From assembly GCF_001638985.1 (NCBI RefSeq), contig NW_017265161.1:607544-671543 (forward strand): a stretch of DNA of 64,000 nucleotides, given 5' to 3'. The stretch is from Phycomyces blakesleeanus NRRL 1555(-). Lineage: Eukaryota > Mucoromycota > Mucoromycetes > Mucorales > Phycomycetaceae. This document shows positions 1 through 11,274 of the stretch, in pieces; the stretch's first letter is position 1, and each line of letters opens with the position of its first letter. Position numbers and translations under genes: made by a program. Under the pieces are notes generated by a model that was not told the DNA's origin, did no database searches, and saw only the letters and a program-made list of their open reading frames with translations.

Positions 1-201
1 CTTGCTGATGGTATTATTGTTCCTCCTGGGTATACTGTTTTGTCTGCAAAAATCGAATTGGGCTTCCCATACATGAAGGCAGACGAGTGGCAATCGTGGC
101 ATCTTATATATTCACTGGTAATACTCAAAGACGCTTTGCCTGAAAAAGACTTCAAATACTGGACTCTTTTTGTCAAGGCATGCCAAAAGTTGACAAGTCC
201 A
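1..201 (+). pseudogene. tnp2-type transposase, C-terminal-half fragment (runs off left edge)
   Basis: Frame 1 from the first base reads about 66 residues of a tnp2-family (CACTA) transposase. It includes GFPYMKADEW and WTLFVKAC, which recur at the same place in the E5 transposase (60042-63188), to which it looks about 80 percent identical by eye. The family cuts and joins element DNA in the nucleus. The frame stops dead at the left terminus of element E2 (CACTGG at 202), just after the codons for Leu-Thr-Ser-Pro, so E2 appears to have inserted into it. The rest of this gene is not found to the right of E2 (after 14633), so the distal half was lost or rearranged. The start lies outside the window. 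Confidence 0.8.
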
Positions 202-213
202 CACTGGAAAAAT
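202..213 (+). repeat. E2 left terminal inverted repeat
   Basis: CACTGGAAAAAT, matched in inverse orientation at 14622-14633. The CACTG start is shared with E4 and E5 and differs from the CACTA start of E1. Confidence 0.75.
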
Positions 214-1196
214 TAAGAAAATAAGATAGTTTAAATATGGGGTATAGTGTAGTGTAATTTCCATATTTAAATTAGTTGATTTTTTTTCCACTTGTGCTGA
301 AGGTGACCTTCACAGATAGTGGAATGACTAGAGTCAACTAGCGGAATTGTGGGTGGGGGGTGCTGCAGGTAAGGTTTGTTAGCACTTTAGATATACTTAT
401 CTGACTTGATATATAAAAAGAAAGTTTTTTAAAACTGCATATCTATTTTGATATTCTTTATATGGAACCATAAAGGTCAGGTACCAACATATTATGAAGA
501 TTAAAAGTAGCCTAAAGGTGACCTTTAAGCTAGTTTATTGTTAAGAAGTTTGGTCATCAGCAGCAAAAAAAGGCGTCTTTAAAATTATGAACCAGTAATA
601 TGTTCTTTATTTATTTGGTTTCCCGTTCTTATTAGGTTGGTTATGGTTTATGCTTTTATTTTTATTGGAAAGAATAGAATGTTTCTAGGTTTCAGATCTG
701 ATAATACTATTCTATATCTCTAGCTACTTCTTGCTCGGTCGGTTTGTTATATTTGGGATGAAAAATTTTCTACAAAAAAGAAATACCTAAAAAAAAAATG
801 AGCTGCTCAATACGTTTTTTTGGGGTATGAGCAGTACTCTTTGAGAATAGATAAATCATTAGTGATGGGTGTGCGTGTGTGTTAGATATTTCAATTCTTA
901 TAAACCATTAATACTTATATTGGAATTATCCAATACAAAGACCAAACAATAAAATATTACAAGTAAAGCTATGGAATTTTGATTCCTTTGACTATGAAAA
1001 TGATTGGAAAAAATTAATTTTTGTGAATTGGGCGATATAATTATTAATTTACATACCCAAAGCAAACGGATTTATTTGTAGATATAGATAATACTTATCA
1101 AAAGTCGATATAGTATCTGGTAGTTTTTTTATTAATAAACACCATAAGTAATATAATGATACATATAAGGATAGTAAAAGAACAAAAAAGTCTTAC

Positions 1197-1515
1197 CATG
1201 TCAATGACAGCAGCATGAGATAGAAGCTTTTGATCCATAGCATGTTTTGGAGAGGGTTGTTCATCTATAGTAAAAATTAGATTCAGTTTGATTAATATTA
1301 AAGAGAAATATAATAAATAAATAGATAAAAATATTACCGTTTTGGTGGTCATGTTTAGCTGTAGAAAATATTTTTGGTGATATGTCCTATTAAAAAGAAA
1401 GGAAAAAATCAGAATACTTTTACGAGATAATGGTATGAAATATATTTACTAACCTTGGCTAATCCGAATGGCCATTGTGAAGAGAATGCATCAGAAGAAA
1501 ACTATACGCAAGTGA
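1197..1515 (-). CDS. E2 third gene (unrecognised), three exons visible
   Basis: I do not recognise this gene. Three small exons can be read on the minus strand: 1515-1454, 1386-1338 and 1264-1197, each bounded by AG and GT. They correspond to three exons of the same order, phase and nearly equal length in E3 (41883-41953, 42021-42069, 42132-42199). The last exon encodes DEQPSPKHAMDQKLLSHAAV here and DECSSAKHAMNQKPLSLGAV in E3, so protein sequence is conserved while the introns have diverged. The first exon has an in-frame TAG at its 5' part. The gene lies in the 2 kb between the companion gene and the left element end and is transcribed toward that end. Start, stop and function are unknown. 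Confidence 0.55.
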
Positions 1516-1519
1516 CTAT

Positions 1520-2196
1520 AGTAGCAGAAACACTTGTTATTACTCAGCTATATTTGAAGAAATTACTAATAAAGAAAAATAAAGAAAAAAAGCGCCTTAT
1601 CAGGAACATTTGCAAGTATAAGAGTAAAAGAGGAAGAAAGAAGTAAAAAGAAAAGAGAGGGCAAGTGTCTATGGCAACTGAAACAACTAATTCTTTTTAG
1701 TTATATAAAAAAAAGTACTTTAAAAAAGCAGATTAAAAAAAAAGACTAATAAAAAAATAAAAAAAATGGGTAGAGACAGCAACAAAGAGTGTGTCTATGG
1801 CAACAGAATAAATAAATTCTTTTATTTTCTATAAAGAAGACTTTTTAGAAAGAACATGTCTTACACAAATAGTTCGCAAATATAATAGAAGTTGCAGAGA
1901 TAGAGAAACAAAGAAAAGACCAATAGCAAATATAAAGAGCAAAAAAAAGAGAAACAGGAACAACAACAAAAAAAGAAAAAAAAGAAAAAAGAAAAGTGCG
2001 TTTGAAACAAAAGACTAGATTGGTTTGATCAATTGGGTTCTAAAGCAGTATGAAAGCCGATTTGCATCTCAGTGATTACAAGAAGTTTTAATAGAGACTT
2101 ATATATCAAAGATATGCTGAATATCTATATAAGCCATACGTTTTATACAATTTGTTTACTCTTTCTCCTGCTTTCTTGCTACTTATTGCACTCATA
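1520..2196. other. E2 left terminal region, no gene recognised
   Basis: A purine-rich, lysine-codon-like stretch (many AAAAAGA runs) with no convincing reading frame. Further small exons of the third gene may lie here but I cannot place them. The region ends at the insertion site of E1. Confidence 0.4.
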
Positions 2197-2207
2197 CACT
2201 ACGGCGG

Positions 2208-2455
2208 AGAAAATGGTAACATGTTACCACTTTGGTAACATAACTGCCATTTTTTACTTAATAAAAAATGGCAGTTATGACTCTGTATAAGGCCAAAACA
2301 GGCACTGTTACCATTTTTTACATAGTAAAAAATGGCAGTTATTTATTATGTAAAAAGCCAAAACAAGCACTGTTACCATTTTTTTCATAATAAAAAATGG
2401 CAGTTATTTATTATGTAAAAAGCCAAAACAGGCACTGTTACCATTTTTCAAAAAA
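2208..2455. repeat. E1 left subterminal repeats
   Basis: Three tandem units of about 65 bp, each containing GCACTGTTACCATTTTTT followed by AAAAAATGGCAGTTAT, plus a partial fourth. Adjacent AACTGCCATTTTTT and AAAAAATGGCAGTT can form hairpins. The same words recur near the right end (9430-9735). In characterised CACTA elements such arrays bind the element-encoded accessory protein; that role here is inferred. Confidence 0.8.
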
Positions 2456-3458
2456 AAATCAAGCGTCCTTCCTTTCCTCTATTACATTCTTTCTTTTGTT
2501 CTATTGCTTTCAATTCTAGCACAACCTCTTGTTTTTCCTTTGCAGCTTTAACAGAATGGTCTGTTTTTTATTATACAATATTGAATCGGGTTTAATTGAA
2601 TTGAATCTTTATTTCAATGCATGTTTTATTAAATGAAAATGATAATAATAATAGTAATAATGAAAAAACAATTCTATCGGCCACTCGCAATAAAAAATGG
2701 TTCTGTTTAGCTACTGCAAAACGTATGCAGTAAAACACTACTATTCAAATTGTATTTCATATACTTTGGGTATTCTAATATATCTTAGATAGTACTTATT
2801 ATTTTTTACCGATTTCTACAAATATACTAATATTAGAGAAAAAACTTAAAATAAATAAATAGATACAATATTATTATAATGCTTACCTTTATATAATATG
2901 CTTACTTGTTCAGTAAAATAAGCATTTACTCTAAGAATATATATATATATTAAAGAATGTATTAATATTTAAGATCTATATATAAGAAAAGCAATAAAAC
3001 ATAAGCACTATAGAAAGTCATTATCGTAGAAGAAGAAAAACTTGAGCAAAGATTCAAGTCATGTAACATGAAGCTAATTCGAATCTGATTCATACAACCG
3101 GAATGAGCATCTTGTTAGAAAGCTTAACGTGTTTATTCTACTCAATATACTTACATATAATAGAACGACTCCCAAGTATAATATATCAGTACAAAAATAT
3201 TACTATTAATTTTTTCCCAAAAAAAAAGGCTATATACTGTTTCCTTTTATATTTGAATGTAGCAGAATTGTAGATGCTGTACATTAGCTTCAAATTCTTG
3301 TAATCACGACATTAGCAATCATATGAAAGAGGTCGATAAATTTTTTATATGAAAGAAAAAAGGAATAAAAAACATAAAAAGAAAAATGACGAGATAAGAA
3401 AAAAAATGCACTAAAGACAGACTAAAAAAATCAAACTCGGCCAATCACAGCAGCCAAA
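2456..3458. other. E1 left non-coding region
   Basis: About 1 kb of AT-rich sequence between the subterminal repeats and the 3' end of the companion gene. No reading frame or repeat of note was seen. Confidence 0.5.
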
Positions 3459-4489
3459 CTACGATCTTCGGCTTCTCTTGTAAGCAGGCTCAACACTTGC
3501 TGTGGGTGGAGGAGACCTACATAAAAGAGTAAGAAGTTTATATTAGTTTTGTATTAACAGCGCATGAGAAAAAGCAACAATGGTAACTTACAGCACATCT
3601 GCCATTATGGGCGACTCAACATCACCAGTTTCTGACATATCAGGAGAAGAAAGCGAAGAATCACTTATGTCTCGCTGTATCTATAGCATAATAAAAGGAA
3701 ACGATGTTAATTAAAGTTTACAATATATAGATTTGTTAATTGATAAACTTACTTTGTTCTTCTCTGCCATTCTTCTCTTGTGCGTCTGGTTGTCGCTCTT
3801 GAAGCTTTCCTGAAGAAGGCTTCTTGCACACCACATTCTTTTACATTGGTGGATGTGCAATCCACCATTCTTCACCAACCTCTCCAAATGCATCATGTAG
3901 TATTCCCTGTTTTTCTCTGGGATATTTTTCCATTCTTTTGAGGCCGCAGGATAGTCTTTGTCAATGATATCATGCTTTACCGTATGGCCTAATGTTTTGA
4001 GATGCAGTCTTTTTACTGTCAAATCATAGTCTGAAAGAGGGACTAATGGGGGCAAAGGCTGCCCTTGTGGAACTTCTTTGCAGCGCGCCTTCCAGTCCTG
4101 CTCGTGAAGAATCTGAAGCAACAGATTGTATTTTTGTGCTTCGTTTTTTCCTTTGAACTCGCCGCCAGTATTGATTACTTGCTTACCGAGCTGATCAGGG
4201 TACTCTGTGAGCTGGGCTCTTTTCACAGACTCGGCAATGCGCTCAAGAGCTACAAAAAATGTATGACAATATTAATAAAGTAAATAAACATCTAAGCACA
4301 GAATATATATGACTTACAACTCTGCTCAATAATGCTTTGTTGCATTGTAGTTAGATCTTCCGCACTGACTGCTGGCGCAAATTGATTGCTGAATTGCCTT
4401 TGAAGCTCACGCAATGCTTGCTTGATTTCAGCAAGATCAACCTCAATCTTTTGAATTGAGTTGAGGAGAGTTGTGTTAATATCGGACAT
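3459..4489 (-). CDS. E1 companion protein (accessory gene of CACTA element)
   Basis: Four exons on the minus strand (4489-4318, 4249-3753, 3680-3592, 3516-3459) join in frame to a protein of about 271 residues ending in a basic KRSRRS tail. The N-terminus (residues about 1-60) has a heptad-like pattern around IQKIEVDLAEIKQALRELQR, a probable coiled coil. A basic segment HKRRMAEKNK follows near residue 220, and a Ser/Asp-rich acidic stretch lies in exon 3. No known domain was recognised. Position, size and coiled coil match the companion genes of E2 to E5, so it is probably the accessory DNA-binding partner of the transposase, but this is inference. The start is the only ATG ahead of the coiled coil. 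Here it is divergent from the transposase, unlike E2 to E5. Confidence 0.75.
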
Positions 4490-5928
4490 GTTTAAGTTTT
4501 TTTTTAGCTATAAGCAGTGAGTTGAAAAGAAAAGGTGATAGTTTAGACAAGTAGAATAAGAGCGATTTGAGTTTGAGAAAGGCAACGATTTATTACAAGC
4601 AATTGATAGCTATTTATATGAAAAAGATACAGACAGATGTACAAACAAAACATATAAAAGAAGGGATGCTTATGCACTTGTATGCACCTGTCTGCACCTG
4701 TCTGCAGTAGCTCATGTGAACATGATACAGTCTTTTTGTTTCGACACAACAAAACTGTAAGAAATATAAAGATAAAATGAATTAGACTTTAAATCAATAT
4801 TATATGTATAAATGTTCATACTTTGCACTGTCTACATATTAAACGTTTTAAAGTATATGATATAATAATATAACTCTATACATATTGCAGATATAGCATG
4901 AAATTTGGTTAAAGTTCTCGATGACAAAACCCTGTACCAGTTAAAATTATAACTTTAAATATACTCTACAGTAGCTATATAACATCTGAACATCATATAG
5001 TTAATTAGCCCCTTTTTATCAACATTAAAGTAAATGTTATGATACTCAAGTTCATATCATACTTATTATCATTATCGACTAAAACGCGCTTTGATTGATG
5101 CTGTCATCAAAGGTAAAAATAATTTTAACTGTCATTACTATTATTTACCAAGGGGCATTTTTGACTGAAACCGTACATTTTTGAAAAAGGTGTGCTTTAA
5201 CTCACATCGGCACTTTCAATTAACACCCCTTTCGATCAGTAGTGCTTATCTTGATAATGTCAGTAAAAGAGTATCAGACTATAGCCCTCATTATCTATAT
5301 CTATTTCTTTAAGTTTTATACATAAACAAGAAAAGAATGCTATTAGCTAAATATATATTCACTATCTCAAAAATATTATTAGTACAACACAGATAATATA
5401 AATATGTCTTTTCTACTAATGTGTTTAGACAGTACTACTTTTTTTTAACTGTTAATTATTAGAAGGCTGTTTTTCTTTGCCTTTGGTATTAGAGAGTAAT
5501 TGATAATTTATTTAAAAAAAAACATAAATTATTTGGTCATTAATTATCCTAAATATACATATACCTCTTTATAAAGCCCAAAGAATATCTAATCGCTCAC
5601 AAGTAAAGAGTACGTGTCTGTTTCACCGGTGCTCTTTTAATGGTACCCCCTTGTCAACCAAGAAGTATTTTAACTTACATCATAATTATTAATGAAGAAG
5701 AATCTTTCCAACCACGGGAATTATTTACTGACAGGTGTTTCACCTAGCATTGACATTACTGTAATCATTGCTATATCATCATTATGAGAGAGAAAAAGAA
5801 AAAGAGCTGCAAGCATTTTGGTTAAAAAATAAAGAGTATATAAAGATGTCTTTTACATTTAATAAATAGCACCAAAATCCTCTTCGCAGCTTTATTTTAT
5901 ATATTACATACGTACCAACCCAACCAAT
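4490..5928. promoter_or_regulatory. E1 shared intergenic region between divergent genes
   Basis: 1.4 kb of AT-rich sequence separating the two divergent start codons (4489 minus, 5929 plus). It must hold both promoters if the genes are expressed. No convincing reading frame or defined promoter element was seen. Confidence 0.4.
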
Positions 5929-8900
5929 ATGTTTTCTTCTAACGCCAGCCAGCAGAGAGATAGAATATCTACACAGCAATACCAATGTGATCAATGTGTC
6001 TTGTTTTTTGATAACTACCAGAAGCTGCAAAACCACAAGAGAATTCACAGAGGAGATTCAGCAACAATGACTGAAATTGACCAGTCTATTCTGGATGATG
6101 TTGACATGTACCATGACGAAAATGATACTAGTAATGAAGATGAATCTGTTAGCAATTCAGGTAATGAAAAGAGCTGTAATTGTATTATTTATTTTCCAAT
6201 TACTAAATAATGTATTACAGAATATACTATGGAGTCTATGGAGCTTGATAATACTATTTCATATAAGTGCGCATGTAATTTTGAGGACAGTGAGGGTGAA
6301 GCTCACATTTACAGCAGCAGCCAAATCAGTACAAATACTTTTACCAAGGCCGAGTTGATGAGTATTCATCTGTCTCAATTGATGCTACAGCATAGAATTG
6401 CTAGAGCAGCATATAGAGACATTGTTCAATTTATAAACACTGTCATCCGAGACCATGACAATATAATGATGGGTAAAATATTATATTTTCTGTTACCTTG
6501 TACTTTAATTCCAGATCACTAACATGTAGTGATATCGTTTTTTTTAGAACCTGGGGCTAAGATCAGTCATGGCGAAACTGTTGATGCTTTGCTCAAGTCA
6601 AAGTCAAGTGTCAAGGGCCATGAGTATGATGTCTGCTCTAGTGGTTGTCGATTGTATGGCATTAATGACGACCAGGAATCTTGTGTTGACTGCGGCAAAC
6701 CGTGATACAAGACTGATCCCGATCAAAGTCAGACACCAGCCGCCAGTATGAAACTTATGTCAGTTGGGGATATGCTTTCTCAAATGTTGGCAGATCCAGC
6801 CACAAGAGAACTCCTCTGTTACAGAGCAAACCGGGAATCTGTAGCTGGTCAGCTAACCGACATTTTTGATGGTGACAATTACAAGCAGTTGGTGCAGCAG
6901 GGCCTGTTCTCCAATCCCGATGATATTGCCATTGGGCTTTATACCAATGGGTTTGTCAATCAAAAGAAAGGCAAAAACTCATATACCATCATCCATTGCA
7001 TAATATTCAACCTAGACCCATCCATCAGGTAATTAATTAATTTATTACTATTTATTATTATTATTACATTTTTTTTAAAAAAAAATTACTAATAAAATAC
7101 TTAGATATACCAACAAATACCTTTTGCAACTGGCAATCTTGCCTGGCCCCAAGAAGCCAACTCATTTGGACTCCTTTCTTATACCCATCATCAATGAATT
7201 GCGAGATCTTGAGGCACATGGCTTGGTTGTCAAGCACAATGGAGTGGAGCTTTGCAGATCCAAGGTCTATCTTCTGCTTGCTTCTGGCAATATTCCAGCT
7301 GTAGCTGATATGGCCCACATTGGTTCCCATACAAGTTTATTTGGTTGCCGTTTTTGTGAGACCAAAGGCAAATGCCCTACTAACAGACGGCATGGCATGT
7401 ACTTTGATGACATTTCCGCCCGGTTAAGACCTTTGGAAGACTTCAAAGTAGGCAACCCTGTAAGTATACAAATGTTCAATTAGCCATCTTTTTTTCATAC
7501 TAAATAACTGCTTGTAATAGTCGAAGAACATATACCAGCCGAGCATATATACCCAACTCTCAACCTTCTCTGGATCATCATTTTTTGCATTAGATGAACT
7601 TCATTTAATTGCAAGAGGGATTGGAAAGTTTGTGTATGACCTGATTACCGTCACCCTCACAAAGGAAACCAAATTTTATTATACCCATCCAGACAATACC
7701 CTCAATACCACCGAATACCCTTTTCATATACCAAGAGCAGACCTTGTAACAATCGGAAACTGTATCACCAGCTCACGAAAATATATACCCACCTCATTTC
7801 AAGGCAGTTTCGACAACGTATTTGCCAAGATCGATGGTACTCGCGCAGTGGACTGGCTTGACTTTCTCTTATACCTTGTCCCCACTTTGGTCGTGCCTTA
7901 TTTACCAAATAGGGCTGTCAAAACAGCTCTATTATCTCTCGTGAAAGGTTGCGCGCTTGCCTTGCAATGGACGTTGACATCAGAATTGCTTGATGAGATG
8001 GAGTCGTAAGTTATTATACGTCTCATATATTATCATTACAAATAGCTGATTGTTACCATTTTTTAAATATTAATAATAGATACTTCAAGCACTGGCACTC
8101 GTTTTTATACCAACAAGTCCAGAATAATACCCTGTCTCGTAGTGTTTTCCAACCAGTGCAACATTACCTGGTCCATATACCCTATATCATCAAGCAGCAA
8201 GGTCCCCTGCGATGCTACTCCACTCGCTCAATGGAGAGAGTAATTGGCATCTTCTCGAAATTGATAAAGTCCAAATCAAAGGGTGGCCGAAACGCCAGTT
8301 TTCTCGTCGAGCGATTTGCGATTCACAATTATACCAGCACGGCAATCAGCATCTGTGATGAAATCAACCTCATTCGGCCAAAGCCATATGGAAGAGAGAG
8401 CTACATGGACCTTCCTAATGATCCTAGTGGTGCGCAGTTGTGGGAGCCGTTTCATCAGTTTGTTAATTTGAATGATGATTCGGTGGAAGGTGTAGGCGGC
8501 CCTAGTGTGAAGGAAGCTTTATTGAAATACTACTGGAGAACAACAGGCTTGACTGGCCACGAGTTTGGGGACTCTGTTGTTGTTGTAGCTGCACGTCTGT
8601 GGATGGACTCGACTGTATATTCCTCATGCATGTACCGAAGAAAGAAAAACGAGACCAGCCGTGGCAACCATTACGTGATGTTTACTTGCCCCTATAGAAA
8701 GTAAGTATAATATTTTTCGATATACAATCAAAAGTTGCTTACATTCTATTTATTTATTTATTTTAGCAACTGTAATGTAATTGTTCACAGCTGGCTCATT
8801 GGTACAGTACAGTTCTACTTTCAGCATGTAGATTTCTATGGCTTCCCACACTTTCTTGCTTTCGTGGAGGTCATGAAGGAACATGACGCGGCTGGTCATG

Positions 8901-9118
8901 ACTCATCAGTACCTATCGTCAAACAACGGTCACAAAGCACCCGTACACTAGGCCACCAAACGCAACCGACTTATGCAGTTATAAGTGTAAATGACATTTG
9001 TCATCAAGTTGGTCTGGTCCAATACCCACCGAATGGAAACCAGTTTTATGTAATCGCGCCCTATTATATCTTTAACAACAACATGCGCATTACTAAAGAC
9101 AATCTTTCCATTCTGTAA
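5929..9118 (+). CDS. E1 tnp2-type CACTA transposase with N-terminal C2H2 zinc finger (one in-frame stop)
   Basis: Seven exons (5929-6160, 6221-6472, 6548-7028, 7105-7459, 7521-8005, 8081-8700, 8767-9118) join in frame to about 925 codons. Residues 20-40 form a classical C2H2 finger (Cys20, Cys23, His36, His40). An acidic linker and a Cys-rich patch (VCSSGC, CVDCGK) follow. The tnp2 core shows LPGPKKPTHLDSFL, CRFCETKGKCP, LDELHLIARGIGK and ERVIGIFSKLIKS, the places where the family keeps its catalytic acidic residues and zinc ligands. It would bind the element ends and move E1 by cut and paste. The one defect is TGA at 6703-6705, where CGA (Arg) would fit the context Gly-Lys-Pro-x-Tyr-Lys. It differs clearly from the E2-E5 transposases. 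The start is the first ATG, 19 codons before the finger. Confidence 0.88.
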
Positions 9119-9734
9119 TCCTTTTTATTTTTATCTTATTTTTCTATATGCTCTATATCCTTATATCTTTTATATTTTTTATATCATCCTTGTATCTTAT
9201 ATTCTTTTTTTAATTTTCTCTATTTCTTATGTTTTTTTAATCTCTATATGCCCCGTCTTTCTTTTCTTCTTTATATACTCCGGTTTTTTTTCTATTCTCT
9301 ATACACCTTATGCTTTTCTCTTCATTCCCTATATGCTCTATACGCCATTACGCGATTTAAATAAAATCAAATTGCCAATTCATCAAGATAAAAAGAATAT
9401 CTAAAAAAAAAGAACGTAGTTTAAAAAATAAAAAAATGGCAGTTATGTTACCATTTCGTTCACACATTCCAAAAATTATTAATCTTAATAATTGTTGACA
9501 TCTTTGATATTCAATAAAACATATATTTCAATACTCAAAGTGGTCATTACAACTTACAAACATTTTTTACAGTATTGAAAATATTGTACAGCAACAAAAA
9601 AAGTGTTTTCATGTTACTTTTTTAAATTGCTACGAATGACATTACCATCTTACAACAAACGGCAGAGATTTTATTGGGTTTCGACTAAAAAAATGGCAGT
9701 TATGTGCCTACTTTTGGCCCAACTGCCATTCATC
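9119..9734. repeat. E1 right subterminal region
   Basis: The first 250 bp are T-rich with repeated CTATATGC/CTTATAT words and probably hold the transcript 3' end. From about 9430 the words AAAAAATGGCAGTTATG and GTTACCAT reappear, in inverse relation to the left-end cluster, ending at the terminal repeat 9735-9745. Confidence 0.65.
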
Positions 9735-9913
9735 CCGCCGTAGTGATACTCAAACACACACACATCAACCCATTTTATTTTAAATAATTTAAGTATGTAA
9801 ATTTGATATAATTTATTTTTAATTCAATTCAATTCAATTGTATATTAACATCAATAATAATGTAATCTAAAATTAACAGTTACATTTTTACCTTTTATTA
9901 TATTCTGTAGACA

Positions 9914-11132
9914 ATGGCTATTCAAAGACATCAACTTGCTCTTTGTCCCGTTGAGATTACAAACAAACAATTGATGGAAATTCTTTCTACTTTGAAAACT
10001 AATATGACAGCCATGGGAACCAACATGGCAGCTGACATGTCGATTGTACAAAAACAAATTGGCACTGTTGAAGATACATAGCTAAACATGAATAGCAGAA
10101 TTGGTGTTCTTGCCACCAGTAGCACTAAGACAATCACTGCTATTGACAGTTTAAGCAGGGCCCCCCTCATTTCCCCTACCAATACAATGGCTAATGTTTC
10201 TCAGCCTGCCTTCAACGCCCCGTCTGAGTTTAGCAAGAAGGCCTCTAATGATGTTTATGTGAGTATCAACGTGTGCAAAATTTTATCAATGTATTTTCTC
10301 ATATATTCTATCAGACCCATATTTGTAATCTCATGTGGGATCCCAAGCTGAAAACAAGAAATCAAGCTGATATCCTGGCAAATGAGAGTAAGCCCAGATA
10401 GAATACAAATGTTTTCTTTTACAAGTTGCCAAACAAGGAGTTGGTGGTGCGACTTCTTGAAAACTTGAAGCACAAGTTTACCCATGAGGAATTTAGAGAG
10501 GCAGACTTGAGAGCAAGACTGCACAAAAACTTCACCAGCCGGGTTTCAAAAGCAAGAAAAACTGAAGAGGAAATAAAAGCAACAAACACTTGTTCAAGAA
10601 GAGCAGGACGTGCCAGAGATGTAAGTGTAATCTCTAAATAAATAATTTCAAAATAATATAGTTTAGTCTTGAGAATTTTAAAAAAACTAATACAAAAAAA
10701 CTACTATTAGAATCATACTTGCCGTTTACTTGCATACACAGACAACAAAGAAGCAATTTATCTACAAATTAAAAGAGATTGTGACTTCACAATTCAAATG
10801 GCAGCAATGTCCAATGGAGAATCTGCAGATGAAGACTTCAAGAATCGTATGAAGAGCATCGTCAAAATTGTTTGGCCAGGATAGAGAAGTGACGAGGTAT
10901 ATTATTTTATATTAATAATTATGTCTTATTATAAAAAATATAAAGTGAAGTATTAACAAAATCATTTTAGTTCAATACTCTCATTAAACTCGTTGATGAG
11001 TATGTTATTGAAGCAATGGGGTCAAGTGCTTCTCAAATGAAGGAGAGGGTTTTCACCAGTGTGTCTAATACAGCAGTCTCAGATGACATAACCCCCAAAT
11101 TTTCTCAGTGGGCCCTTAGAGACGGGTATTAA
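9914..11132 (+). pseudogene. E2 companion protein (three in-frame stops)
   Basis: Four exons (9914-10258, 10315-10620, 10711-10896, 10971-11132) join in frame to about 330 codons. It is homologous to the E3 companion: exon 4 ends in FSQWALRDGY here and FPQWALRNGP in E3, and exon 3 contains PG-stop-RSDE against PGWRSDE. Residues 10-60 are Met/Gln-rich and likely helical; exon 2 holds a charged stretch around KEEFREADLRARL-like sequence and a Lys/Arg-rich end. Stops are TAG at 10079, TAG at 10399 (Trp in E3) and TAG at 10882 (Trp in E3). No known domain was recognised. It faces the transposase gene tail to tail with 142 bp between the stops, and is probably its DNA-binding partner. Confidence 0.75.
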
Positions 11133-11274
11133 ATAAACAAAAATTGCCTCTCTCTTTTTATCTATATATTATTTTTCACATACAAAATACTATCAATATA
11201 TATATATATCAGAAATACGAGCTTTGTTTTTTTGTTAAAGAAAAAGAAATGTAAAAGTTCACTTTATTTATTAT

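Larger units (their letters stand above)
2197..9745 (+). mobile_element. CACTA transposon E1, full length, nested in E2
   Basis: Perfect 11-bp inverted ends CACTACGGCGG lie at 2197-2207 and 9735-9745, flanked on both sides by ATA (2194-2196 and 9746-9748). CACTA/EnSpm elements have CACTA ends and 3-bp target duplications, so both boundaries are well supported. The 7,549 bp hold a seven-exon tnp2-type transposase (5929-9118) and a four-exon companion gene on the opposite strand (3459-4489), arranged divergently. Both termini carry clusters of short repeats (AAATGGCAGTTAT, AATGGTAAC) typical of the subterminal binding sites of this superfamily. The transposase carries one in-frame TGA; otherwise the element looks young, since its ends are perfect. 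Confidence 0.93.

Noticed and set aside
2208..2455. CRISPR-like array from the regular AAAAAATGGCAGTTAT spacing
   Set aside because: The units are whole tandem repeats of about 65 bp without unique spacers, at the end of a eukaryotic transposon.
6703..6705. TGA as a recoded sense codon (alternative genetic code or selenocysteine)
   Set aside because: TAA and TAG also appear at Gln and Trp positions, and TGA or another stop ends the intact frames. Ordinary nonsense mutation explains all cases.
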